A stretch of 5,532 nt of DNA, taken from assembly GCA_025059435.1 (NCBI GenBank), contig JANXDK010000038.1, positions 1 to 5,532 of the forward strand, read 5' to 3'. Below the pieces are notes generated by a model. That model ran no database searches and had not been told where the DNA came from. It saw only the letters and a list, made by a program, of their open reading frames with translations. Shown here piece by piece: positions 1 to 5,216 of the stretch; the first letter of the stretch is position 1; the number at the start of each line of letters is the position of its first letter. The DNA is from Thermoproteota archaeon. Lineage in GTDB: Archaea > Thermoproteota > EX4484-205 > JAAOZP01. The position numbers and the translations under genes are program-made.

Positions 1-2
1 AT

Positions 3-362
3 GCTCTCAACGGTTTCCCAGGTGTTTATTCATCCTACGTCTATAAGAAGATAGGTTGTGAGGGGATATTGAAATTGCTATCTGGTGTAACGGATAGATC
101 AGCATACTTCATGACAGCATTAGCATATGGTGAGCCTAATAAAAGGATCGAAATATTCAAAGGTAGGATTGATGGAGAAATAACATTAGGAAAAAGGGGT
201 GGAAGCGGGTTCGGTTACGATCCGATTTTTATTCCTCTCGGCTCCAACCTAACTTTTGCCGAAATGAGCGTTGAAGATAAAAACCGTTTTTCACACAGGG
301 CTAAAGCCTTGAGAGAATTCGCTTCTTGGTTCCTGAAGCATATGGAAAAAAGAGGATTTTAA
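3..362 (+). CDS. rdgB: XTP/dITP diphosphatase, Ham1/RdgB family (5' end outside window)
   Basis: This is the C-terminal 119 residues of a house-cleaning pyrophosphatase that hydrolyses ITP, dITP and XTP to the monophosphates, keeping deaminated purines out of nucleic acids. The frame is open from the window edge. It begins with ALNGFPGVYSSYVYK, the block that follows the family's D-[SA]-G-L active-site segment, so the metal-binding Asp lies just upstream of the window. The family block GFGYDPIF follows, with its Asp codon at 219-221, then TFAEM and KNRFSHRAKAL (Lys, His and Arg of the base and phosphate pocket). All C-terminal signature residues are intact and the gene ends normally at TAA. 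The TTG at 69 is internal and not a start. The family identity is clear from these motifs. The gene symbol follows the bacterial homologue. Confidence 0.95.
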   Translation, partial: ALNGFPGVYSSYVYKKIGCEGILKLLSGVTDRSAYFMTALAYGEPNKRIEIFKGRIDGEITLGKRGGSGFGYDPIFIPLGSNLTFAEMSVEDKNRFSHRAKALREFASWFLKHMEKRGF

Positions 363-404
363 GATACTTCTTAGGGTTTTAATTTGTTTAGAATTCTCCT
401 ACCG

Positions 405-420
405 ATTGTTAGTAACCAAT
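405..420. repeat. Imperfect 16-bp palindrome upstream of AT-rich block
   Basis: ATTGTTA and TAACCAAT face each other across a single G, with one unpaired C in the right arm. The site lies 43 bp after the rdgB stop and just upstream of the AT-rich promoter-like block. With so short a centre it would not form an RNA hairpin. If it means anything, it would be a DNA-binding site for a dimeric regulator. It may be chance in an AT-rich spacer. Confidence 0.2.
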
Positions 421-432
421 AAAATATAATAA

Positions 433-449
433 TTTTTTAAAAATATTTA
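433..449 (+). promoter_or_regulatory. AT-rich box A candidate and T6 run in the rdgB-rps15 spacer
   Basis: A T6 run (433-438) leads straight into TTTAAAAAT (436-444) and AAATATTTA (441-449), both close to the archaeal box A consensus. With the usual spacing of about 26 bp, either box would start a plus-strand transcript near 465-472, at the left edge of the structured segment that follows. The T6 run could also stop transcripts coming out of rdgB. Both roles are inferred from composition and spacing only. Confidence 0.35.
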
Positions 450-505
450 GACAAAAACGCAAGGATTCAACCGGCCTCAAGTATGCTTACGCTGTGAAAA
501 GCAAG

Positions 506-553
506 GAGCCAAACCGGTAAAATAAGGCATAAGTCTGGCTTTTACCGGTGCTC
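506..553. repeat. Inverted repeat, 14 bp with 3-base bulge
   Basis: The arms are GAGC-CAA-ACCGGTAAAA on the left and TTTTACCGGT-GCTC on the right. The inner ten pairs are perfect. The 17-base loop spans 523-539. CCGG, itself a palindrome, occurs three times in the spacer (471, 514, 545). This is the strongest inverted repeat I found in the window. Confidence 0.85.
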
Positions 554-578
554 GTATCGTAGATTAATCGCTTGATGG

Positions 579-584
579 TTTTTT
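579..584 (+). terminator. T6 run, possible terminator
   Basis: Six consecutive T lie seven bases before the rps15 box A. Archaeal RNA polymerase can stop at T-rich tracts without a hairpin. A short pairing of TTGA (572-575) with TCAA (584-587) spans the run. It is a plausible end for a transcript covering the structured spacer and not proof of one. Confidence 0.3.
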
Positions 585-590
585 CAAGGC

Positions 591-597
591 TTAAATA
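591..597 (+). promoter_or_regulatory. Box A (TATA) promoter of the rps15 operon
   Basis: TTAAATA matches the archaeal box A well. Its centre (594) places transcription start near 620, giving a short leader of about 8-12 bases before the TTG at 629. This makes the in-frame TTG at 611 an unlikely start, because it would lie upstream of the transcript. Confidence 0.55.
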
Positions 598-628
598 GGG
601 GGTTGTAGATTTGTTACCTGACTTAGCG

Positions 629-1069
629 TTGGCTAGGATGCATAGCCATAAGAAGGGGAAATCGGGCTCTCATAGACCGGTTTATAGCGGTCCTCCTCCA
701 TGGTTGCCCTACAAGCCTGAGGAAGTTGAGGAGCTAGTTGTTAAGCTAGCTCAAGAAGGACACGGCCCATCTGAGATAGGTAGGATACTCAGGGACTCCT
801 ATGGAATACCTCTTGTAAAAAACATAACAGGCAAGAAGATATCTAGGATCCTCTTGGAGAAAGGTGTAAAATTCTCTAGGACGGAGGATCTTGACAACCT
901 TATTGCAAAGGCTGAGAGAATGGTGGCCCACTTGACTAAGAATAGGTCTGACCGTTTCAACATTCATAACTTGCAGCTTGTAGAATCTAAGATTAGGAGG
1001 CTTGCCAGATACTATTCCAGGAAGAAGGTTCCATTGCCTGACCTTAAGGTTTTAGAGACCAAGATATGA
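629..1069 (+). CDS. rps15: 30S ribosomal protein S15 (archaeal/S13e type)
   Basis: This is a small-subunit ribosomal protein that binds the 16S rRNA central domain. The TTG at 629 gives MARMHSHKKGKSGS, the usual archaeal N-terminus, and 146 residues, about the family's normal 150. An in-frame TTG at 611 would add six residues the family lacks and lies ahead of the predicted transcription start. Residues 1-60 are the archaeal/eukaryotic basic extension (HRP, PPPW, YKPEEVEELV, SEIGRILRDSYGIP). Residues from about 85 form the helical S15 core, with AHLTKNRSDRFNIHNLQ and RRLARYYSRKK. The gene leads a tight operon: its ATGA stop overlaps the start of the recJ-like gene, which suggests translational coupling. 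The product is certain; the start is likely. Confidence 0.95.
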   Translation: MARMHSHKKGKSGSHRPVYSGPPPWLPYKPEEVEELVVKLAQEGHGPSEIGRILRDSYGIPLVKNITGKKISRILLEKGVKFSRTEDLDNLIAKAERMVAHLTKNRSDRFNIHNLQLVESKIRRLARYYSRKKVPLPDLKVLETKI

Positions 1070-2502
1070 TTATCCAATCCGAGGCGCAGAAGAATTTTGT
1101 TTCAAAAGCGAGGGAACTGGCTGGTAAGATTAGTTCTTTAGACTGGGAGGACGTCTTAATAGTCTTCCATGCTGATGCCGACGGTACTGCAGCTGCGGCA
1201 ATAGCATGCATAGCGTTTAGGAGTATGGGAATCTCGTTCTGTGCCAGATCAGTTAAACAAATAGATAAGGCAACTTTGGAAAATATAGCTTACTTCTCAA
1301 AGCCGGTTATATTCCTAGACATAGGCTCTGGATACCTAAATGAGATAAAGACCATACTAGACCCTTCTAAAGTCGTCATATTAGACCATCATGAACCAGA
1401 GGGTGAACGCGGAGGGATCCTCATGCTCAACCCGAACGAGTACGGTTTAAACGGTAGCTCGGATATATCGGGCTCAGGAGTCTCATACCTTGTCTTCAAA
1501 AACCTTGTCGACGACTTCAGCAGGATGAATGAGCTAGCTGTAGTAGGTGCTTTAGCCGATTTACAGGATGCTGGTCCAAATAGATCTCTTTTAGGCTTAA
1601 ATTCTGCGATAATCCTCGAGGGTGAGGAGAACGGCTCCATATTGATCGAAGAAGATTTCATATTCTTCGGTAGGGAGACACTGCCGATACATGTTTCAAT
1701 CGCATCTTCCTCAAACTTCATAATACCCGGATTAACTGGAGATGAGAACGTTGCGTTAAACTTCTTGACGAGCCTAGGGATAGAAGTTAAGAAGGATGAT
1801 AGTTGGAGGACATTCAACGACCTTTCAGAAGCTGAAAAATCTAGGCTTTTGACAGGATTAATGCAGTATATGGTTGACCTAGGTCTTTCTCCGGATGGTG
1901 TTCAAAACATGTTTGGCAAAATCTACGTTTTCAAATATGAGCCTAAAGGCACAGTTCTCAGAGATGGAAGAGAGTTCTCAGCGCTCTTAAACTCTTGTGC
2001 CAGGATGGGATTTTCACACATAGGATTGGCAGTGGCAATCGGTGAAAAAGGAAGGTTGTTTGAGGAGGCTCAGAGGATCAGTAGAGAGTACAGAGCAGTA
2101 GTATCAAAATCTCTTTCCAACATCCTAAGCGTTCCTGGGACTAGGGTTGAGTCCGAGAGAGTATTGTTGTACAATGGTGAGGGCATAGTTGACCCAAGGG
2201 TACTCAGCCCAGTAGCTTCTATAATATCTACAAGCCTACCTAAGAACTTGGAGAAAATACTCGTAGTCACAGCTGCTGAAGATGATATGCTAAAAGTTTC
2301 AATAAGAGTCCCCAAAAGCCTTGCACAAAGAGGGTTCAATGGCGGGTTACTCGCATCTTCAGCAGCGAGGCACGTTGGAGGCCTAGGTGGCGGTCATGAT
2401 GTTGCTTCGGGCGCAATAATACCGAGGAGGAGGTTTCAAAGCTTCATGGAGGCTGTTGAAAAAAATGCGAAGGAACAGTTCAGCAAGCTTCGCAATGCTT
2501 AA
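1066..2502 (+). CDS. recJ: DHH-family single-strand nuclease, archaeal RecJ/GAN type
   Basis: This 478-residue DHH/DHHA1 phosphoesterase is related to bacterial RecJ, archaeal GAN and eukaryotic Cdc45. Family members are Mn-dependent single-strand exonucleases, and some bind GINS at the replication fork. Motif I is HADADG (35-40), motif II has Asp85 in FLDIGSG, motif III is LDHHEPEG (Asp107-His108-His109), and motif IV is GALADLQD (Asp165). The C-terminal DHHA1 part has ARHVGGLGGGHDVASGA, with His444 in GGGH, for substrate binding. EFSALLNSCARMG (303-315) is typical of the archaeal branch. No metal ligand is missing, so an active enzyme is likely, unlike Cdc45, which has lost catalysis. It overlaps rps15 by 4 bp and pcc1 by 8 bp. 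Whether it acts in replication, repair or RNA turnover cannot be read from sequence. Confidence 0.93.
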   Translation: MIIQSEAQKNFVSKARELAGKISSLDWEDVLIVFHADADGTAAAAIACIAFRSMGISFCARSVKQIDKATLENIAYFSKPVIFLDIGSGYLNEIKTILDPSKVVILDHHEPEGERGGILMLNPNEYGLNGSSDISGSGVSYLVFKNLVDDFSRMNELAVVGALADLQDAGPNRSLLGLNSAIILEGEENGSILIEEDFIFFGRETLPIHVSIASSSNFIIPGLTGDENVALNFLTSLGIEVKKDDSWRTFNDLSEAEKSRLLTGLMQYMVDLGLSPDGVQNMFGKIYVFKYEPKGTVLRDGREFSALLNSCARMGFSHIGLAVAIGEKGRLFEEAQRISREYRAVVSKSLSNILSVPGTRVESERVLLYNGEGIVDPRVLSPVASIISTSLPKNLEKILVVTAAEDDMLKVSIRVPKSLAQRGFNGGLLASSAARHVGGLGGGHDVASGAIIPRRRFQSFMEAVEKNAKEQFSKLRNA

Positions 2503-2740
2503 AGTAGAATTTGGAAAACCTTCTTTAGCCAAGCTGGTTTACTCATCGATTAAACCAGACGAGTTAGTTGAAGTCAAGGGTATTAAAGCGTTCTCAGAGA
2601 TTAAAGAAGATGCGATTGTCTTTAGAGTAAAATGTAAAAGAGGAGTAATGTCGCTTGCCTACACTCTATATGAATACTTGCAATACTTGAAGCTTATCCA
2701 AGAGGCCGTTTTAATACTCGAGGAGGCCAAGTGTCCATAA
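2495..2740 (+). CDS. pcc1: KEOPS complex subunit Pcc1
   Basis: An 81-residue protein with the size and layout of Pcc1, the small dimerising subunit that bridges Kae1 in the KEOPS complex, which makes N6-threonylcarbamoyladenosine at tRNA position 37. An N-terminal beta strand (MLKVEFGKPS) is followed by a short helix (AKLVYSSIKPDEL). Two strands come next (IKAFSEIKEDAIVFRVKCK). Two C-terminal helices (SLAYTLYEYLQYLKLIQEAVLILEEA) match the family's dimer helix. ATG 2495 gives the family length. The longer reading from TTG 2456 adds 13 residues inside recJ and is not favoured. The start overlaps the recJ stop by 8 bp, so expression probably depends on reinitiation from recJ. The last 47 bp are also coding on the minus strand for serS. 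Sequence identity in this family is low, so the call rests on size, pattern and context. Confidence 0.8.
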   Translation: MLKVEFGKPSLAKLVYSSIKPDELVEVKGIKAFSEIKEDAIVFRVKCKRGVMSLAYTLYEYLQYLKLIQEAVLILEEAKCP

Positions 2741-4259
2741 GCGGTGAACCAGGAGATGTCCATAGCTTTCTCACCTCTAAAGGCCAGTCTTCACTGTTAA
2801 AGCCGTGTCTAGATAGGAATGCATAAATCCATCGCTCCAAACCGTTTCCAGAACATCCAGTCCAAACCTCCCTGTTCTTCCTCTCCTTAATGTTATACCA
2901 TTCTACATACTTATCATAGTGTACAGAAGCGTTTGCTATTTCGAGCCATTCTGAAGACTCCCTGTCTCCTCTGAACGGAAGATAGGCTTCTACGTCAAGA
3001 GTTGCCGGTATCTTCCTTTCAACATCGCTAACCACGCCCGCATGGGCCATCCAAACCGGTGTTACCTCAGCAGTCCTCACTTCCAAGTCTAGAATCTTGT
3101 CTAATAGATTGACGTAATTGTCTATCAATTTATCTCTTATCTCACTAACTTCCTCGGGCCTTCCCAAGTAGACTATTTCTATTCTGGTGAATGCCATTAA
3201 CCTCTCGAGGCTCCTAAGTCCTCCAGCCTCATGCCGAAAGCTGAATCCAGACCTGTCGTACAGCTTAACCGGTGGATTGTCCAGGTTAACGACCTCTCCG
3301 GAGAAAAGCTCGTAAAAAGGTTCGCATTGAGCATATGGTAGACAAAAAGAAGGCTCTTTTAACAATTTTCTTAATATCTCAGGCATTGTTTTATTGAAAA
3401 CCTTAACTGAATCAACGTATTCTTCGAAGAAACCGAATTCTCTTAAACCAGGCTCGGAAACGTATAGCATCTCATGCGGTATACCGGTGAGCTGACCCTT
3501 CTTTTTCATTACTTCAAGCGGTATTAGCTTTGGTAGAACTATCTCTTGGAACCCCAAGGGTTTTAAGACATTCTCAATAATCAGGGTTTCGAAAATTCTC
3601 AAGAGACTAGTGTAAGGTTGAAGGTAATACCATATTCCGGGATGGAACCTTTTAACCCAACCCTCTTCTTCCATAACCGATCCAGGGTCCCTGCTATACT
3701 TCACAGGCTTCTCAGGGCTCTTCCAGACTAACCTATGTACTTCCCTAGCCTCACCGATAGCCTCTTGTTTTTCGATGAATAAGCTTATTATCCTATCAGG
3801 CACTTGGTTGTATAGGTCTGCCTCCTGGAGTTCTAACCAGTATTTTAAACCCCCTTCGATGATTTCAGTCCTTTTTACAAGCGGCAGCTTAACTTCCTTA
3901 AGATTATCTCCTATAAAAGAAATTTCGAAAGACTTTACATTTATACTCCTCACACCCAGTTCCATTCTCGGGCCGAGATCTTCGCTGAGGGCTTTCCTCG
4001 CCCTTTTAATGGCTTCGTGAGCCCTCACCCTCCTACCGGAAGTTACAGTCATGCTTATCACATTGCCCTTTACCATCAGCTCTTCTATACGAGGAGCCTC
4101 ACTGCTGGCTGCACCCTTGGAAAATATCCTTGGGAATATCGATAAAGCATAGTCGACAACCTTTTCAACCTCGCCACCGGAAAGATCCCTGCTTAGGTTA
4201 AGCTCCACCGAAACCTTTAGCTTGATGTCCTTGATGCCCCCTTTTTTACCCTCCAACAC
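2694..4259 (-). CDS. serS: Type-2 (methanogen-type) seryl-tRNA synthetase
   Basis: This class II enzyme charges tRNA-Ser with serine, in the divergent zinc-dependent archaeal form. Numbered from GTG 4259 (521 residues), the likely zinc ligands are Cys312 (AQCEP), Glu361 (FTRIEIVYLG) and Cys469 (WTGCSGNG). Their spacing (49 and 157 in all) is close to the Methanosarcina barkeri enzyme's C306/E355/C461. Motif 1 is LGFQEIVLPKL, motif 2 is FRHEAGG with Arg342 and Glu344, and motif 3 is GNGLERW with Arg476. The N-terminal tRNA-binding domain (TSGRRVRAHEAIKRARK) is present. Family homology begins about 11 residues after this start. Two upstream in-frame ATGs (4271, 4313) lie in or above the shared promoter, and the 4313 one would overlap rps3ae's ATG reading. 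The gene runs against its neighbours inside a normally co-directional cluster. Product call is firm; start is uncertain. Confidence 0.93.
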   Translation of the reverse strand: MLEGKKGGIKDIKLKVSVELNLSRDLSGGEVEKVVDYALSIFPRIFSKGAASSEAPRIEELMVKGNVISMTVTSGRRVRAHEAIKRARKALSEDLGPRMELGVRSINVKSFEISFIGDNLKEVKLPLVKRTEIIEGGLKYWLELQEADLYNQVPDRIISLFIEKQEAIGEAREVHRLVWKSPEKPVKYSRDPGSVMEEEGWVKRFHPGIWYYLQPYTSLLRIFETLIIENVLKPLGFQEIVLPKLIPLEVMKKKGQLTGIPHEMLYVSEPGLREFGFFEEYVDSVKVFNKTMPEILRKLLKEPSFCLPYAQCEPFYELFSGEVVNLDNPPVKLYDRSGFSFRHEAGGLRSLERLMAFTRIEIVYLGRPEEVSEIRDKLIDNYVNLLDKILDLEVRTAEVTPVWMAHAGVVSDVERKIPATLDVEAYLPFRGDRESSEWLEIANASVHYDKYVEWYNIKERKNREVWTGCSGNGLERWIYAFLSRHGFNSEDWPLEVRKLWTSPGSPLMDTWPPRVLKRPLG

Positions 4260-4281
4260 TCCTAAAGCCATAGGAGCATAG

Positions 4282-4290
4282 TTTAAATAT
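4282..4290. promoter_or_regulatory. Near-palindromic box A shared by serS and rps3ae
   Basis: TTTAAATAT reads as a good box A on the plus strand (TTTAAATA) and as ATATTTAAA on the minus strand. From the centre at 4286 the usual 26-30 bp leads to TTG 4316 on the plus strand and to GTG 4259 (27 bp away) on the minus strand, each in frame with its gene. This suggests one element fires both ways to give leaderless or nearly leaderless messages. It also argues against ATG 4289 as the rps3ae start, since that codon overlaps the box. Confidence 0.55.
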
Positions 4291-4315
4291 GTTGTCTCCA
4301 AATGTTTCCCCAAGC

Positions 4316-4918
4316 TTGGTAAAGCAGAAAGGCGTTAAAAAGTGGTTTCCGGTAATAGCCCCCGACTACTTGGGGGGTAAACAGATCTGTCAATTAGTTA
4401 CCTCTAATGTTAGCGATCTCATAGGTAGGACGATCAGCCTACTTTTAAGTGAGCTTACGGATGACCCTTCCCATACAACCGTCAAGATAAAGTTCAAGGT
4501 GATAGGCATCAGGGGCGAGAGCGCTTTAACAGATTTCTGGGGATATGAGCTTGATAGGGATTTCATCAGGAGTTTACTTAGGAAAGGCTCATCAAGGGTG
4601 GATAGAATTTTCGAAGCGACTACCAAAGACGGTTATAAGATGCGGATTACCGTACTGGCGATAACCCGCTATGAGGCTTCTCAGTCGCAGAAGAAGAAAA
4701 TGAGAAAGGCGATGATGGAAATCATATTGAATAAATGCAATAAGCTCAATTACGCTCAATTCATACAGGAGCTTGTGTTTGGAAAGATTGAATCAGACCT
4801 CTATAACGAGGCTAAGAAGTTCCATAGAATAAAGCTTGCCGGTGTTAAGAAGATGAAAATTATCGAAGCGCCGATAAAACTTGAGGAGATTAAGGCGAGC
4901 TTAGCTGAGGCTGCTTAA
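4316..4918 (+). CDS. rps3ae: 30S ribosomal protein S3Ae (eukaryotic S1e family)
   Basis: This small-subunit protein is found only in archaea and eukaryotes. The sequence carries the family's blocks in order: KKWFPVIAPDYLGG near the N-terminus, SDLIGRTISLLLSELTDD, then RDFIRSLLRKGSSRVDRIF followed by TTKDGYKMRI. The C-terminal half has SQSQKKKMRKAMMEI, AQFIQELVFGKI and the closing IKLAGVKKMKIIEAP. TTG 4316 gives 200 residues and fits the promoter at 4282-4290. ATG 4289 gives 209 residues with a weak GGAG at 4273-4276 and is the main alternative. The family normally has a basic N-terminus of about 10-17 residues before the K-W pair, which either start can roughly satisfy. It leads a two-gene unit with the small gene that starts 1 bp after its stop. 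Product certain, start uncertain. Confidence 0.95.
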   Translation: MVKQKGVKKWFPVIAPDYLGGKQICQLVTSNVSDLIGRTISLLLSELTDDPSHTTVKIKFKVIGIRGESALTDFWGYELDRDFIRSLLRKGSSRVDRIFEATTKDGYKMRITVLAITRYEASQSQKKKMRKAMMEIILNKCNKLNYAQFIQELVFGKIESDLYNEAKKFHRIKLAGVKKMKIIEAPIKLEEIKASLAEAA

Positions 4919-4919
4919 A

Positions 4920-5216
4920 TTGTCCGGGAATTTAAGTGAAGAAGAACTTATGGAGATTGCTCTAGAAGGATATTCTGAGAAACTCGAGCCTAAGTCTCTA
5001 AAAGGCTATGCTCCGAATATATTTGACTATATAAGAAGATGCGAGAATATCGATGAAGCGTTTCAAATAATCGACTTCCTAGTGTCACGCGGCGAGCTCT
5101 CGCAAAGGGTCGCTCAAGTCGTAAAGAAGACAATAAAAGAAAAAGGCCTCAGATTCTACGGTCCAAAGAAAGAAGCAGGATACTATGTTGAAAAATACAT
5201 GAGAGAAGAGGATTAA
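4920..5216 (+). CDS. Small acidic-then-basic protein of unknown function, coupled to rps3ae
   Basis: I do not recognise this 98-residue protein with confidence. The N-terminal third is acidic (LSEEELMEIALEGYSEKLEP). The middle is helical with a conserved-looking cysteine (FDYIRRCENIDEAFQIIDFL). The end is basic and then aromatic: VAQVVKKTIKEKG, then FYGPKKEAGYYVEKY. It has no signal peptide or membrane segment, so it is probably cytosolic. The FxGPKK-GYY ending reminds me of small uncharacterised archaeal proteins, a recollection I could not check. TTG 4920 lies 1 bp after the rps3ae stop, with GAGG at 4907-4910 as a possible ribosome site. ATG 4950 is a shorter alternative. Its position suggests production alongside S3Ae and a possible link to the ribosome or translation. 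Its stop overlaps that of the convergent ychF gene. Confidence 0.8.
   Translation: MSGNLSEEELMEIALEGYSEKLEPKSLKGYAPNIFDYIRRCENIDEAFQIIDFLVSRGELSQRVAQVVKKTIKEKGLRFYGPKKEAGYYVEKYMREED

Larger units (their letters stand above)
465..584 (+). ncRNA. Candidate structured small RNA or leader of unknown family
   Basis: This segment has no ORF and carries marked inverted repeats. The main hairpin pairs ACCGGTAAAA (513-522) with TTTTACCGGT (540-549) across a 17-base loop. It extends outward by GAGC (506-509) with GCTC (550-553), leaving a 3-base CAA bulge. A weaker upstream hairpin would use CCGG (471-474) with CCGG (514-517), CTC (476-478) with GAG (506-508), and GCTT (485-488) with AAGC (499-502). 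It shares bases with the main hairpin, so the two exclude each other. A T6 run (579-584) could end the transcript. I checked by eye for tRNA, 5S, SRP, RNase P and C/D-box signatures and found none convincing. It could be a stand-alone RNA, a regulatory leader, or simply a DNA palindrome; transcription is inferred. Confidence 0.35.

Noticed and set aside
461..480. tRNA T-arm-like sequence (GGATTCAACC, or its complement) in the spacer
   Set aside because: The flanking bases do not form a five-pair stem on either strand, and no D-arm, anticodon arm or acceptor stem can be placed at the right distances.
572..621. C/D-box guide RNA (TTGATGG as box C, CTGA at 618-621 as box D)
   Set aside because: Box C has two mismatches, no internal D'/C' pair is visible, the terminal bases do not form a stem, and the span runs across the rps15 box A.
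746..967. Minus-strand open frame inside rps15
   Set aside because: It is antisense to conserved S15 coding sequence, with no recognisable domain and no promoter or ribosome site.
1389..1817. Minus-strand open frame of 142 codons inside the recJ-like gene
   Set aside because: It is fully antisense to strongly conserved DHH coding sequence, has serine- and proline-rich low-information composition, and shows no family motif.
2070..2339. Minus-strand open frame inside the recJ-like gene
   Set aside because: Shadow of the DHHA1 region; composition is serine/threonine-rich and resembles no protein family.
2456..2494. Longer pcc1 reading from TTG 2456
   Set aside because: It adds 13 lysine/arginine/serine-rich residues that Pcc1 lacks and lies wholly within recJ; ATG 2495 gives the normal family length.
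3775..4020. Plus-strand open frame inside serS
   Set aside because: Antisense to the conserved N-terminal part of SerRS; hydrophobic/serine-rich shadow with no supporting signals.
4390..4626. Minus-strand open frame inside rps3ae
   Set aside because: Antisense to the most conserved part of S3Ae; no independent evidence of coding.
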